This document shows, piece by piece, positions 1 to 11,510 of a DNA stretch of 64,000 nucleotides. The notes beneath the pieces are model-generated. The model was not told the DNA's origin and did no database searches. It was given only the letters and a program-made list of their open reading frames with translations. The position numbers were made by a program, and so were the translations under genes. The DNA is from Biomphalaria glabrata (taxonomy: Eukaryota > Mollusca > Gastropoda > Planorbidae). The stretch covers positions 30,758,602 through 30,822,601 of the forward strand of contig NC_074711.1 in the NCBI RefSeq assembly GCF_947242115.1, in the 5' to 3' direction. Each line of letters begins with the position of its first letter. The stretch's first letter is position 1.

Positions 1-740
1 TAATTATTTATTGTTGATAACAACACGTGAATCAATTAAAAAAAACTACCAATTATTTAAATAATTAGCGGTATTTTTTTTGTATGGGAAAAGGGAAATA
101 AATATTAAAGTATTTATATAGGGCTGTAATTGTGCAGTTCTTTCCGCTATATAAGCTTTGTTTTTTTTTAAAGTTTTTTTTTCATATTTTGCTTATTTTA
201 TATAAAGATGAAAAAAAAAAACAACTATAAGCCTACTTTTTTTCTTATTAAGTCAGTCATTTTACTTTGGTTTTGAAAATGTACTTTGTTAGTTACAAAT
301 AAATATTTTAAACGAGAAAAAAAAATAGGAATACATATTTTTATAATATGCCTACTAATATATATAAAAAAGGAAGGGGTATTCTACGTGGTGGCTAAAT
401 GGTAAAGTGCTTGGCTTCCCAACCGAGGCGTGTCATGTTTAACAATACTAAAAAATATTAAATGTGGTCCCCTAATACTACTGGCTTCTAATAGTACCTA
501 TACTGTGACAGATTCCAAAACAAATAGATCTATATTTGTATATTTTTCGAGAATGAACTAGATTTAGACTCGCGTTTGGAAACGTGGGGAAAGTATCGTG
601 TCCATTTTTTTTTCTTAATTGCCTCCCCTCCCCCCATCCTTTTTTTTTTTTTAGAGTTGTTCAAAAACAGTTGTTTCTTTTAAATCTAAAATTAACAGTG
701 ATTGTGACGTCACGGTAACTAAGGCTTTTAATTATATCTT
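1..740. other. AT-rich upstream flank of gene 1
   Basis: Non-coding AT-rich DNA with many A and T runs. At about 388-440 a short stretch resembles the tRNA-like head of the SINE found complete at 18541-18815 and 34796-35080: it has the same 'ggtaaagtgcttggcttcc' A-box region, but the B box and body are missing. A perfect TGACGTCA (CRE palindrome) lies at 705-712, about 45 bp ahead of the gene 1 TATA box. Nothing else is recognised. Confidence 0.5.
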
Positions 741-763
741 CCTGTAACCTTTGCGTATATAAG
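705..763 (+). promoter_or_regulatory. Putative gene 1 core promoter: CRE plus TATA box
   Basis: TGACGTCA at 705-712 is followed by TATATAAG at 756-763. About 25-30 bp further on lies a short exon-like stretch that ends in a strong splice donor (CTAAG|GTATGT at 827/828). The spacing suits a TATA promoter with transcription starting near 786. The TATA and donor are seen directly; promoter activity is inferred. Confidence 0.5.
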
Positions 764-785
764 TTGTCTGTCCCCAGATAGGTGC

Positions 786-827
786 ACTAGACGAGCCGTA
801 AGAGACCGGAACGAGACCGAACCTAAG
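786..827 (+). other. Probable non-coding first exon of gene 1
   Basis: About 42 bp from the expected start site to a consensus donor, GTATGT at 828. It holds no ATG. It would splice to the acceptor TTTCAG ending at 1638, giving an 811-bp intron 1. Genes 2 and 3 have the same layout. The start coordinate is approximate. Confidence 0.45.
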
Positions 828-1653
828 GTATGTCTTTCTAACACGTAGTGCGTCTGCATTTACCAATGGCCGTTATTTGACTACAAAGCGAGACATCTAT
901 GTAGATTGAAATAATAGTATAGCGAGCATGTTTTAAATCATTCTTTATTAACATCCGATTTTGTTAAGACAAGCTACACGATTAAGTGACAATAGCAGTA
1001 CGGAAGGTAGTTACTCATTTGTCTCAAGGCCATTGACTTGACAAACAAGCCTGATGGTAGACCATTAGCGTTGACAATGGGCATCTCGAGCATAAGAAAT
1101 ATTATTAAGAGGGCAGTCGTGTTTTCTGTGTAATTCATGAAGTGGGATCAAGGAATGTCTCTGGAGGTTTTGTTCTAAAGGTTTTTTTTATTATTAGGAA
1201 TTATTCTGATATTTAGTCCATGAACACATGGATTTTTTTCTTCTGTATTCTGAGCGTCTATTTTTCAATGTAGTCAATTACCACAATACTCTTTTTCTGT
1301 ATTTTAAACGTCTACATTTCAATGTAGTCAATGACCACAAAGCCTATTGTCAATTGCGGTCCAATCTGCAGGTGTAATCAATGAGGACAAAAAATATTTA
1401 TTTTTTATGTCTAGATTTAAATTTAGTTAATGACCATAAGGATTTCTTTGTTGTATCTTAAATATTGTACATATTTCAATGTAGTCTACTATTGATGTTT
1501 AAAAGTTCGTCTAATTAAATGTTTTTGTGTTAAATGATTCACTTCAATTTGTCACTAAATAGCATGAGTCAATGAGTCACAGCGAGCTGTTTTCTCTCAT
1601 GACTGAAATAGTTCTTAGATATTGCCATTGTATTTCAGAGATCCCACATCAAG

Positions 1654-4600
1654 ATGAACCGTCTACTCACTATCGCACTAGCCTGCTGCATTATGTCTGC
1701 GGCTTTTGGTAAGTACGTCCTCTTCATTTTCAGACATTCACACACACACACACACAAAGAAATGACACCATTAAATCATGTCTGGGGATCACTTCACTAA
1801 GTGAGACTTCTGTTTTAGACAGCAAAATTACTTAAATACTATTCTTAGAAAGTTATTTACACTTAACAAAGTTATCAGAAAGTTGATTGCTTTATAATAT
1901 TCCTTAGATATCAATAATTCCGCTTGATAACGCTTTACATTTATAGGTACTAATAGATTTTTTTCAAATACCATCTAAAAGTGGTAATTATTATGAAATA
2001 GTTTGTAAAAACTCTCTACCAAGTCTATGATATGTTAAAACACTGACAGCTGGAAACGTACTTTTCACTAAAGATACATATAGGCCTAGTTAGATATAAA
2101 TTTCTCATTAAAGCTACATATGAACTCTTTATAGTTAGAAACGTAATTTTCACTAAAGATACATAGTTAGATATAAATTTCTCACTAAAGCTACATATGA
2201 ACTCTCTAGTTAGATACTTACTTCTCACTAATGAATTTTTCACTAAAGTTAAATACGAATTTTCTATAGTTAAATACGAACTTCTCACTAAAGCTACAAA
2301 CGTTGATTGACAAATGATCATTAGTCTAAGATACTTTACACATGAAAAGAAAAACTGTGGAACAAAGTCGCATCGAAATTCGCAGCCTAGGTCTTAAAAC
2401 AATCATCTCATGAATACAGTTAATATAACGACATCTTTAGAACTAGTGTACATTATTAATGACTTTTTCTATGAAAATGGAATGAGGGGCAAGGTCTTGC
2501 AGATATTCCATATGCCAAGACAGATTCGCACAAGTGCCATTAGAGAATGGAAAGGTTTGCCTGAATCATACAGGAAAACCAATGACCTTGCAGAGTTTTA
2601 GTCTCTAATTAACATTCTCGACTAAATTGACGCATGGATATTAAGAAGGAACATCTGTAATTTGTAAGACGTTTTATTTGGATATTAAATGACTCATCTT
2701 TTGTTTAACACTATCTGACATTTTGTAAGTCCCCCATTCCCCCCTCCAACAAAGGCGTAGTTAGGATGAAGGAGGGAGGGGGAGAATCTGAAAATCTCCC
2801 CCGGGACCTAACTTGAGGGAGGCCCCTAAATGAGTGTTTTCTTTTTACATTAAATATTAAATATTACGCAAAATGCAGGGGCCTCCAAAAGGTAAAGCCC
2901 CCCGGGCCTCCACTGACCCCCCCCCCCCCCTCAAAGAATAGTTGTCGCTTTCGTTGTCTTCATCTAAAACCCCAAAATAAAATTCAAGCGCCTCAGATAC
3001 AGACCACGAGATGGTCATGGAGACGAAAAGCTCAGGAGAGCTCTGAATGGAAAGATGTGCCGTTGGGATGGATGGATGTTGCCGATGGCTCGAACCCAAA
3101 ACGGTCGGGTTAGAAGCGCGACCAAAGCGAGCATGCGGGGAGACTCCCCCGAATTCATTCTCTGTACCGCAGGTGTCCGCCATTAAAACGGGAACGGGTG
3201 TGGATAGTGACAGTTAATGTTGGAGATTTCTTCTACTGAATTGACGAATGCAGATACTAAAAAATTGGGCAACACTTTCCTGTTTCGATCAAGTTAGACT
3301 ACAATTGAAACTGAAAACAAAATGTAAATAGTATTGGGACAAACGAAACAATTGCCCAATAAATAAATAAAGTACCAAGTAACCGAGCCTCACTCGGATG
3401 AATAATTAGTTAAGGAAGAATATATACCCGAAGTCATTTTGGGAATATTTTGTAATTTAGTATTCTAAAGAAGCGTTATTGTGGGGCATCTCTGTTACGC
3501 CGACCACCTTTCAGCTCACTAAAAAAAAAGATTGCCCCATACTGGATTGGTGCCCTGCCCAACATGACTGTCGGACTATAAGAAGTTCACACTATTTCGT
3601 AAGAATATCTCTGTTTGTAGAGCGGTCTTGCCACCGTATGTCCATAATGGTGTGCAAATAGGCGTTCAAGAAGTCTTAGCTACTTTCTATAAAGTACTCA
3701 GGTCTCAAATCCACAAAGAAGGGTTGAGAGAACCACTGCTTGGTAGACACTGATTTTTGTAGACTGGCGGAGTGATTTATTTTGCAAACGAGCAGAAAAT
3801 TTGATTCTGCAGAGCTAAAAGGTGAAAAAAAAAATTATGTGTTAAAAACATATTTTATCAACACTTTCTTTCTTCTGTTCACCGGATACACCGAAAAGCT
3901 ATTTATCTTTTTCTCCACCATATATATATATATATATATAATATTGTTCTACCGATGTCATAAAATGTCTAAATATTTTGAAGAAAGACATAAATGTCGT
4001 TCTATGCGTTAACATAGACTTGACTGTACCTTAGTCTACCTCGCAAACCCCCCAAAAAATGGTTGCTATTAGGTCTTCATGGTTTATACCTCCGAAGCTC
4101 TGTTATTCTTAGAGTGTCTGAAAGGTTCAACCGAACTAATACTTGATATCATCTTCGAACTAATACTTGATATCATCTTCGAACTAATACTTGATATCAT
4201 CTTCTCTTTGGTCTACAACTTGACGTCAACAATTGCTCTTGCTGAAACTTTCTTACAAATATCTTTCATTATATACAAACACTTCGTTTTTAAACAAATT
4301 GTTCACATTTCTGGGGTTCACATCAGCGTCTTAATCTGTCCTACAAATCTTTTGTGAAAAAGTAAAAAAAAAAAATAATAATAAGATTTAGAAAACAAAC
4401 GAAATTCGGAGGCTCCTTATATTTAAATTTAATACAGATTCGTAGCATTTAGTATACGAGGAACATTAATCAACAACTGTCGAATTTATTGATTAAATAA
4501 CGTTAAAAAATGAATGACTTTTAAAGTTTGGAACAAATACATCTAATTGTTTTGATAAGGCACAAGTAGGCTTACATATGTGCTCATATCCTAAAAATGT

Positions 4601-4699
4601 TTTAACATTGAAATTAAAAATTGCATAATTGATTGTACATTTATATATTTCTTTGTCACTGTAGCTGTATTTCCATGTCTCTGTCTCTGTCTCTCTCTC

Positions 4700-4749
<50 letters not shown>

Positions 4750-5684
4750 CATGTCCTACAGACTGAGGGCTATAGAACACCTGAACGTTGAGCTCACGGT
4801 TGAACGTAGTCCAAAAGTTTGTCTGTAATCGTGTGAGGTGTTCATATTTTTACACGAATTCTTTCTTATCTCCCTTACCTAGAGCTAAATATAGAAAAGC
4901 TTATGTAAACATAGTACGCAACGATAACTTATGTAATATTGTGAAGGTGTAAATTTTCTAAAATATTACGCGTAGTTGACAACAACAACAAACTTGTCAC
5001 ACATACTATATATAGATGTGGCCCTTCAGTGTTGGTGATGAAGAGCTCTAGTGTTGATGTGACAGTCGTGACCAGGCCAGCTCAGGTAAAACAGGAAACT
5101 GTCAACTTCACGCATGACGTATCAGCCTGCATAATTGAAGCCATCTATTACTGTCTGAAAGCTAGCCCTGTCCACAGAACAAGGGATGGAGCACTTTGTC
5201 ACAGCACCAGTCACGCGCTATTTCCGCATTGTAAGATGAATTACATCTTTAAAGACATTTTTGATCATTTTAGGTGAGACAGAAAGAGAGAGGAACATAG
5301 TGGGAATATACTGGACAAACTAGTCTCACAAACTGGCCACTACGTAACCATTTTGTTTGTGAGAAACATTTACTGTATCTAATTGAAACACATCGCAGTA
5401 ATGTACTGTGTTGTGGTTAATTTGTAACATTTTGTTTTAACTCTACAGATGAATAAAAATTGTTTTCGATTTCCTGAAACATGGAAAGTATTTCCTACTA
5501 GATATGTAATTTTATTTGCCCTTATGCTCCTATTACATACTAATAGTTCGGTTTTGTTATTTAATATGTTATGAAAATAATAGGATACAATGGGCGTAGC
5601 CAGGATTTTTTTTCGGGGAGGGTTTTGGGGGGGGATTCCCCCCTGACCCCCCCCCCCCGCGGAAAAAAATTATATATATATATT

Positions 5685-5723
<39 letters not shown>

Positions 5724-7232
5724 ACATAATTAATCTTTATTACATTCTGACCCTTTCGGAAGACGTTTATTGTTTATTGTAGACTCCCCGCAGCGCTCCC
5801 CCAGCGCGGGGCGAAGCCCCGCCGCCGAGCACTATTTCTGGTATTGAAAGCCAACAAAATGCATATTCTGAGGTATCTACAGTGCATTATCTTGCTGTTA
5901 AAAAGTTTTATTTCAAAAACCTAATGTGCTATTCTTACTGACTTAGACCCTCTCGCGCCGTTCGGCGCATTTTCCGGCAAGCTGTTTCCGCAACTCTTAT
6001 TTTGCGTAATTCATTTTGTCGGAAAACATGTCCCGCAAAACCTCATGCGACGCTCTGTCACAACCTTACTAAGGATTCGACTCCCAGTTCGGCATATGAT
6101 TTCTTTGCTTTAGACCCGATCTCTATGACTGACTCCTAAAATCTGTCTTAGCCATCTTTGTTGAGACACATTTAATGATTTTCAATTTCGGCAGAAGACT
6201 ATTCACATTTATTAATGGGCCCAAGCCACTGGTAGAAATGTGTAACCTTTCTTGACTACGCTCTTGGAATTACATGCCTGTATTTCGCTTTAGATTTTAT
6301 ATCGAAAAGGAAAGTTTTTTCGTCAAATCATTTGTTGAGGCGTATTAAACTAAAAAATCTCTGGTTTTTTTTTTTTTTTGTTTTGTTTTTAATTCAAAAC
6401 CCCATTTAGCTACGATCATAAAATTTGGTGACTGTAGTTTGCTTTAAAATAATATTGAAGAGAGAGGTTTTCAACTCTAAACGCTCTGTAGGGGAATTTT
6501 AAACTCAAAACCATCTGGAGGGGTTTTCAACTTTAAAGAAAAAGCCATCTGGAGGAGGTGATTTAAACTCAAAACCCCTTTGGCTACTCTCATAGATTTT
6601 ATAGTGTGTAATTTGCTTTTTTTATATTGAAGAGGTACTTTTTAACTTCAAACCACAACTGGAAAAGGGGGGGGGGGTTAAAATTAAAACCCCTTTGGCT
6701 ACGCTCATAGAATTTTGAGTGTGTAATTGGCTTTTTTATATTGAAGATGGGGTTTATCATAAATTTTGGATGGGGTTTTAAAATCAAAATCTTCCTCAAC
6801 TTTGCTGTTGGAATTTGGGGATTGTTTTTGTTTTTTTTTATAGAAGAGGGGGATTTAACTGCAAAAACCTCTGGTAGGAGGTTTAAAATTCAAAACTCCC
6901 TGTAGGGGTTTTTAAACTCAAAGCCCCCTGGTAGAGGGATTTGTATCTCAAAACCCCCTGATAGGGGTTTTTAAAATCTCAAAACCCCCTGGTAGGGGGA
7001 TTTAAACTCAAAACTGCCTGGCTGTGCTGTGGTAAGTGATGATTTAGTATTAAAATCTCACTTAAAATAAACAAAATGAAAGCAAAAATCAGTAATTTAT
7101 TCCGTCCCCCCCCCCCGCGGGGGGGGGGACAATTCATTTCGGGGGGGGGGGGGGTTTGAACCCCAAGAACCCCCTCCTGGCTACGCCCATGGTCCGATAC
7201 ATTCAAAATTTTATTCAAAACTAAAGTTATGA

Positions 7233-7264
<32 letters not shown>

Positions 7265-7940
7265 TCACACAAACAAACAAGCACGTCGTTTTTTTTTAAT
7301 TGAGTTGAATTAATATGTCTCTATGCCAGTCTATATGTATGTTTCTAGTTCTATCTAAATGCCAGCCAATATGTCTATCTCTTGTTTTGTCTAAATGCCA
7401 GTTTATATCTCCGCCATGTCCATATATTTTCTTTTTAAGTTTTAATAATTCCTGTATTTCTTTTTTTTTTCAGCTCAAATGCCGATGGGAATGGGCCCAA
7501 TGGGCGGAGGTATGGGAGGTATGGGCGCCCTCTTGCCTTTGATGATGCGAGGGGGTGGTGGTGAGGCAGGCATGATAAGCATGCTTCTGATGTCCATGTT
7601 GGGTCAAGGTGGTGCAGCTGGTGGTGCTGGCGGTGCCTCCAGCCTCATGCCACTCCTGATGATGATGCGCGGCGGTGGCACCAGCGAAATGATGCTCCCA
7701 CTCATGATGATGATGAACCAGGGCGGCGGCGGCGCCAACGGGATGATGAGCAACCCCCTCATGTTGATGATGATGAGTGGAGGTGGCGACGCCATGGCCA
7801 AATTTTTACCCTTGATGATGATGCAACAGGGAGCAGGAGCCGGAGCTGGCGCTGCAGCCGGAGGAGAAGCCCCAGCCGGTGGCATGGGAGGAATGGGCGC
7901 CATGGGTATGCCCCTCATGCTCAGCTCGATGGCTGCATAA
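1654..7940 (+). CDS. Gene 1: Met/Gly-rich secreted protein, 173 aa, two coding exons
   Basis: Coding exons are 1654-1708 and 7474-7940. The acceptor before the first is TTTCAG (ends 1638), the donor is TTTG|GTAAGT, and the acceptor after a long T tract is CAG at 7471-7473; the intron is phase 1. Residues 1-19 form a signal peptide (basic start, LLTIALACCI core, A-F-A cleavage site), so the mature protein starts QMPMGMGPMGG. The body is about one quarter Met with very many Gly. It carries about five imperfect repeats of the form PLMMM followed by GGG (LLPLMMRGGGG, MPLLMMMRGGG, LPLMMMMNQGGGG, NPLMLMMMSGGG, LPLMMMQQGAG), then an Ala/Gly-rich stretch and a GGMGGMGAMGM tail. There are no Cys in the mature part and only three basic residues. 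It is the largest of three tandem paralogues. No family is recognised; a secreted matrix, adhesive or metal-binding protein is possible. Confidence 0.85.
2050..2310. repeat. Degenerate tandem repeat in gene 1 intron 2
   Basis: Imperfect units built around 'tttctcactaaagctacatatgaactct' style blocks recur about six times. Drift between units is heavy. The 98-codon minus-strand open frame over this stretch is a by-product of the repeat. Confidence 0.6.
2475..2680 (+). mobile_element. LINE 3' tail fragment (family F)
   Basis: The translation reads IREWKGLPESYRKTNDLAEF then a stop. This matches the related tails at 35995-36160 (+) and 58490-58700 (-), which encode LPEPARKTNDLAEF. The W-x-x-LP pattern near the C-terminus followed by a short helix is typical of the extreme C-terminus of CR1/Jockey-type reverse transcriptases. 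Only the tail survives; it lies in gene 1 intron 2. Confidence 0.55.
2735..2945. repeat. C/G-tract-rich repeat end
   Basis: Contains 'ggcgtagttaggatg' followed by G-rich and C-rich tracts. This resembles the terminal motif (GGCGTAG...) of the DNA-transposon-like elements at 5591-7192 and 30791-31245. No matching second end was found, so it may be a solo end. Confidence 0.3.
3184..5590. other. Gene 1 intron 2, no gene seen
   Basis: AT-rich intronic DNA. It contains a 24-bp unit repeated three times at about 4131-4203, a CT/GTCT simple repeat at 4678-4750 and a short TA run near 3921-3940. Open frames here are short and show no recognisable domain or codon pattern. Confidence 0.5.
4131..4203. 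repeat. 24-bp tandem repeat, three copies
   Basis: Three near-identical units containing 'gaactaatacttgatatcat'. The period is divisible by three, which keeps a frame open through it, but nothing suggests translation. Confidence 0.75.
5591..7192. mobile_element. Composite repeat element with 16-bp inverted ends (copy 1)
   Basis: Begins ATGGGCGTAGCCAGGA at 5591 and ends with its reverse complement TCCTGGCTACGCCCAT at 7192. G-rich blocks sit just inside both ends. Inside, from the left: a TA/TG microsatellite (5670-5722), a LINE 3' tail in minus orientation (5815-6190), then about six tandem units of roughly 110 bp (6400-7060), each with a GGTTTTAAACTCAAAACCCC-like block. The internal units also carry 'ggctacgctcatag', a variant of the terminal motif. 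It lies in gene 1 intron 2. The inverted ends point to a non-autonomous DNA transposon; the superfamily is unclear. Confidence 0.65.
5815..6190 (-). mobile_element. LINE 3' tail fragment (family G) inside the composite element
   Basis: On the minus strand it reads RKQLAGKCAERRERV then stop. The copy at 37830-38120 (+) reads LWKQLAAKCAERCGRV then stop. This looks like the C-terminal end of a LINE polyprotein followed by its 3' UTR. About 100 bp present in the second copy is missing here. Confidence 0.5.
7238..7269. repeat. CA microsatellite
   Basis: About 15 CA dinucleotides, some 200 bp ahead of the acceptor of gene 1's last exon. Confidence 0.9.
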
Positions 7941-8141
7941 GCACACGCAACTTTTAGAGTAGACTTTAAAATGTCCCGTCCTCCCCCTCCCCCACTCCCC
8001 ACTTCATCTCCCTTCTCAATGAAAGAGCCATTCCCACACAGCAAGGTTGCTCATCTAGATGTCAAGAACAAACCATCGTAAGATCTCAGCTGCACCACCA
8101 GGCGGTCTCACGTAAGCAACTTGAGAAGTTATTTGTCTACA

Positions 8142-8470
8142 AATAAAAGAGACGACTCGTTCTATTCTAGAAAAAAATCTTTAAAATTAAAATCGGCATT
8201 GCATTACAACAGTTCATTTGTTTGCAACGTTTGGACCAGAAAACATAGATGTATGCTGTTTTCTTAATTTAACTATTATTGTTAGTTGTTGTTATTTTTT
8301 ATTTTTTATTATTATTATTATTATTATCAATGTTATTGTTTTTATATTAATTCTAAAAAAAAATAATAAATTGTGATTAAAGAGAGATTATCGACATGAT
8401 CTTATAGTTTGAATGTTTTATGTATGTGAGCTAGTCAATTTTGAATAAATAAAATTCTGGTCGTATGTTT
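8142..8470 (+). terminator. Gene 1 polyadenylation region
   Basis: AATAAA at 8142-8147 and again at 8444-8449. The second is followed by T/G-rich sequence (TTGTTTTGTGCTCTGTTG), a typical downstream element. The implied 3' UTR is about 220 or 530 nt. Confidence 0.55.
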
Positions 8471-8551
8471 AACAGTTGTTTTGTGCTCTGTTGCATTAAG
8501 TACGTTACACAGACAACATATATGTATATATATTTATTTATTTATTTATTG

Positions 8552-8846
8552 AAAGACCAACTTAGGCGCCAACTGACATAAAAGAAAGCACCTGGTTGCA
8601 TGCGGCTTCAGAACGAGATATTCAGAGGTCACTTACAAAAGCCGTGAGTTACACATTTGAGAACAAACGAAAATCTGCTGCCTATGACAGACGTAGACAG
8701 CGAAAAGAAAATCTTAATCGACCACCGGGGGACAACGGTTATGCTTGCCATGATTGTGGCAAAATATGTAGGTCACAGGTGGGGCTTCGTAGCCACAGGA
8801 AATACTGCATTCCTCATTAATCTTTGGACTCGAAGACAAGCCTTAT
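8552..8846 (+). mobile_element. LINE tail encoding a C2H2 finger (family A)
   Basis: The open frame 8596-8820 contains KRKSAAYDRRRQRKENLNRP, then C-x2-C and H-x4-C spacing (CHDCGKICRSQVGLRSHRKYC) and a stop. This is the C-terminal finger found after the reverse transcriptase in a common animal LINE lineage. A closer copy is at 61190-61520. Only the tail is present and the 5' part is missing. Confidence 0.65.
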
Positions 8847-8872
8847 ATATATATTATGATGGATAATAATAA

Positions 8873-9045
8873 TAAGGCATGTCTTCGAATCCGAAGATTA
8901 ATGAAGTGCAGTTTCAACTGCGACCTACATATTTTGCTACAACCAGCGCATATATAACCGTTGTCCGTCGGTGGTCGATTTAGGTTCTCATTTCACCGTC
9001 TACGTATGTCCTCGGCAGTGGATTTTCTTTTTGTCTTAATTGTGC
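8873..9045 (-). mobile_element. LINE tail, family A, inverted neighbour
   Basis: The reverse complement of the family A tail, starting about 27 bp after the + copy ends. The two form an imperfect inverted repeat around 8860. Finger-region words (gacctacatattttgc as the inverse of gcaaaatatgtaggtc) are clear. Confidence 0.6.
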
Positions 9046-9261
9046 TTTGTAAGATATCTCCAGCAATCTCGATAGACAAATAGATATTGTAATGTGTAGT
9101 GGTCACAGCTTGTAGTCTTTTATTACGATATGATGTTTAGTTCTAACTGTATTCAATGACATCTCAAATAACAATATAAGCGAACGCTATGGTACATTTG
9201 TAATAATACAGTGAGTCAAACTGAGTGTTACCGGCAACACGTTACAGAATCCTAGGGAGGG

Positions 9262-9440
9262 CAAACATCCCCCCTACCGAGTCGCCTGTGAGTTTTCAAG
9301 CTCTGGCAACAAAAATCCCGCTGACGCTGGGAGCACATAATGCGCCCTTACCGGACCTCCCCCTGGTGAAGGCTGCAAAGGCCTGAACAAACTATTATAG
9401 TACAGTGTAGGACGACCTACTACCACAGTCGGTTCATAAT
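9262..9440 (+). mobile_element. LINE tail fragment (family C, diverged)
   Basis: Aligns by eye with 15650-15760: both have 'gggagc(g/a)cataa(g/t)gcgccc', then 'ctattatag(c/t)acagtg(c/t)agga'. It lacks the zinc-knuckle part seen in the other copy. Confidence 0.5.
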
Positions 9441-9480
9441 TCGCACTGTTCATATCAAATTTTACCAACTCATCTTCTTT

Positions 9481-9578
9481 TCGACAGCCCCACACCAGTT
9501 GATTTTTGTCTCGACAGCCCCAGACCAGTTGATTTTTGTCTCGACAGCCCCAGACCAGTTGATTTCCGTCACGACAGG
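9481..9578. repeat. 30-bp tandem repeat, three copies
   Basis: Three units starting tcgacagccc, nearly identical. The period is divisible by three and produces a repeated NQLVWGCRDK on the minus strand, which is not evidence of coding. Confidence 0.85.
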
Positions 9579-9579
9579 T

Positions 9580-10186
9580 CTGGGGAGCCAAAAGTTCTTG
9601 ATTTATACAGTGACATACAATAGCAGGGTTTCTTTACAATGCTTTTACTAAAGAGGATTTGAGCCCCTCAGGCCCTCTCTTGAATGAGGAGTTTGATGAT
9701 AATAACGATGATCGTTAATAACAGTGGATGACTAAAACTAATAGTTTCAAAATGATACTCTAGAGTAGTAGGCCTACATAATAAAACGAAAATCAAAGCA
9801 AGAAAGACGTCTGCCATCCATGCTGTCTGCTTTCTCTCTACAGCTGAATCATTTAATTATAAGGCACATTATGTCACTCTTTCACCACATATGCAAATCT
9901 ATAGCTCGAGTTCACCTTCTCAATAGATCTGGTACTACAGAACACTAGCGGATCCTGAACTTTTTCAGGGGGGCGATTTTTTTTTTCAAAAACCTAACCC
10001 AACTTCGACGCCAAGTGTTTTCTTGCATTTTTCGATTCGCAAACGCATTCTCGTGACGTCTGCACTCACTATCCATCTTATTAAAAGGGACAGGTTTAAA
10101 TTAAGTGAAATAAAATACGTTGGGGGCTGATACTGAAGTGTGATTGACAATCGAAGCCCATGTAGCATAAACATAGTCATCGTAAC
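9580..10186. other. Intergenic stretch, nothing recognised
   Basis: AT-rich sequence without a convincing ORF or repeat, apart from a G-rich tract near 9968. Confidence 0.4.
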
Positions 10187-10542
10187 ATTATCTTCATACT
10201 AATCGAAATCTCTGGTAGTAGGCCCTTTTTTTTTTGGGGGGGGGGGGGGTCAGCGAAAGACTTCAACGGATCGATGGTTCAAAGCTCATGAGAAATTCGA
10301 CCCTCAAAACGGGTAGAATTGGTTTGGTGGTTAATAAGAACCTTTAAAATAAGACGGTATGTAAATTATTCTTTAGTTTATTAAACTGTTGAATCAATTA
10401 TCTTCATACTAATCGAAATCTCTGGTAGTTGGCCTTTTTTTTTTTGGGGTGGGGGGGGGGGGGCGGGGGGTCAGCGAAAGACTTCAACTGATCGATGGTT
10501 CAAAGCTCTGGAGAAATTCGACCCGCAAAACGGGTAGAGTTG
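10187..10542. repeat. Direct duplication of a ~140-bp block
   Basis: Blocks at 10187-10322 and 10397-10542 both begin attatcttcatactaatcg, run through a T-run/G-run junction, and end in 'gaaattcgacc(c)gcaaaacgggtaga'. They differ by a few per cent plus G-tract length. About 75 bp of different sequence separates them. Confidence 0.8.
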
Positions 10543-10904
10543 ATAATTTCTTTGTCTCGGTTACATTTCAATAATTTTAAAGATTAATTTACTTACATTT
10601 TACAACTTTTGTAGCCCTAATACTCTTCCATTAGTTTAACTTACACATTTTCATAAATAAATTAGGCACATACTCAACACGGGCCAAGAAGAGAATTACA
10701 TATAGATTATACCTTTGACTTCTTGAGGCCATGGCATCTTTCTTGATACAACAACAACAAAGCTTATTCGCTTACCTTGGCCAATTTAAATAACTAATTG
10801 AAGTGTATTGCACTTCGTACTGTCGCCACTGTGCCTCGCACAAAAAAAAAAAAAAATAACGATATACTATTGCCGTTGTTATTCCTATCTTCTTATTTTA
10901 TGAC

Positions 10905-11510
10905 AAAACTTATATCAACTCCCTCTGTCTGTATGTCTGTCTGTCTGGTGAAAAAGTTTGTACACGATATTTCTCCCACACCCAATCTTGTCAAAAGCTG
11001 AAATTTCGCACAATTATTTCTTTTACCTAACAACACAAGAATCAACAAAAGAAAACCAATTAGTTAATAAAATATTTGTTTGGTATCTTGAGCAAGGGAA
11101 AGAAATTGTACTTGACTGAAGTGGTGGTATAAGCTGAATTAGTCCCCTTTATATGTTTTGGAGAGAAAAGCTTAAAACTAACAATAGATAACAATAAAAC
11201 TTTCTATTTTTATAAGCACTTCCTTGGAATAGTAGATACTCACCATTACTATAGGATGCAGAGCCCCCGAGTCTTTCATTTTGTTAATAAATGCATTAAA
11301 AAAGCGATCACCCAGATACACCTTCTTTCTCCCCCCCCCCAACTGGTCCAGACAAGCGATAGGATCATAAGATACTGAGAAAGCTAAAATCATGAAATAG
11401 CACTAAACAAAAAAAATTGGTAAATATATTTGTAATTACACAGATTTATTATTGTTAGTCTTGATCTATTACAAATTACATGACTGATCCAAATTAATTG
11501 ATACAACTAC
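10905..11510. repeat. Dispersed repeat H (copy 1)
   Basis: Contains 'gtctgtctgtctggtgaaaa', 'tttctcccacacccaat', 'gctgaaatttcgcacaatta' and 'gtggtggtataagctgaatt'. The same blocks occur in reverse order and complement at 16390-17050, so the two copies form an inverted pair about 5 kb apart. No coding content. Confidence 0.65.

Noticed and set aside
7315-7542. A start in the intron leading into gene 1's last exon
   Set aside because: It runs through the T-tract and acceptor in a different frame; the spliced signal peptide gives a far better protein.
7604-8044. 146-codon minus-strand frame opposite gene 1
   Set aside because: Antisense shadow of the Met/Gly codons (ATG reads as CAT, GGN as NCC). 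No independent signals.
8596-8820. A host C2H2 zinc-finger gene
   Set aside because: The same finger with the same flanks recurs six times in the window and follows LINE-type sequence, so it is a retrotransposon tail.
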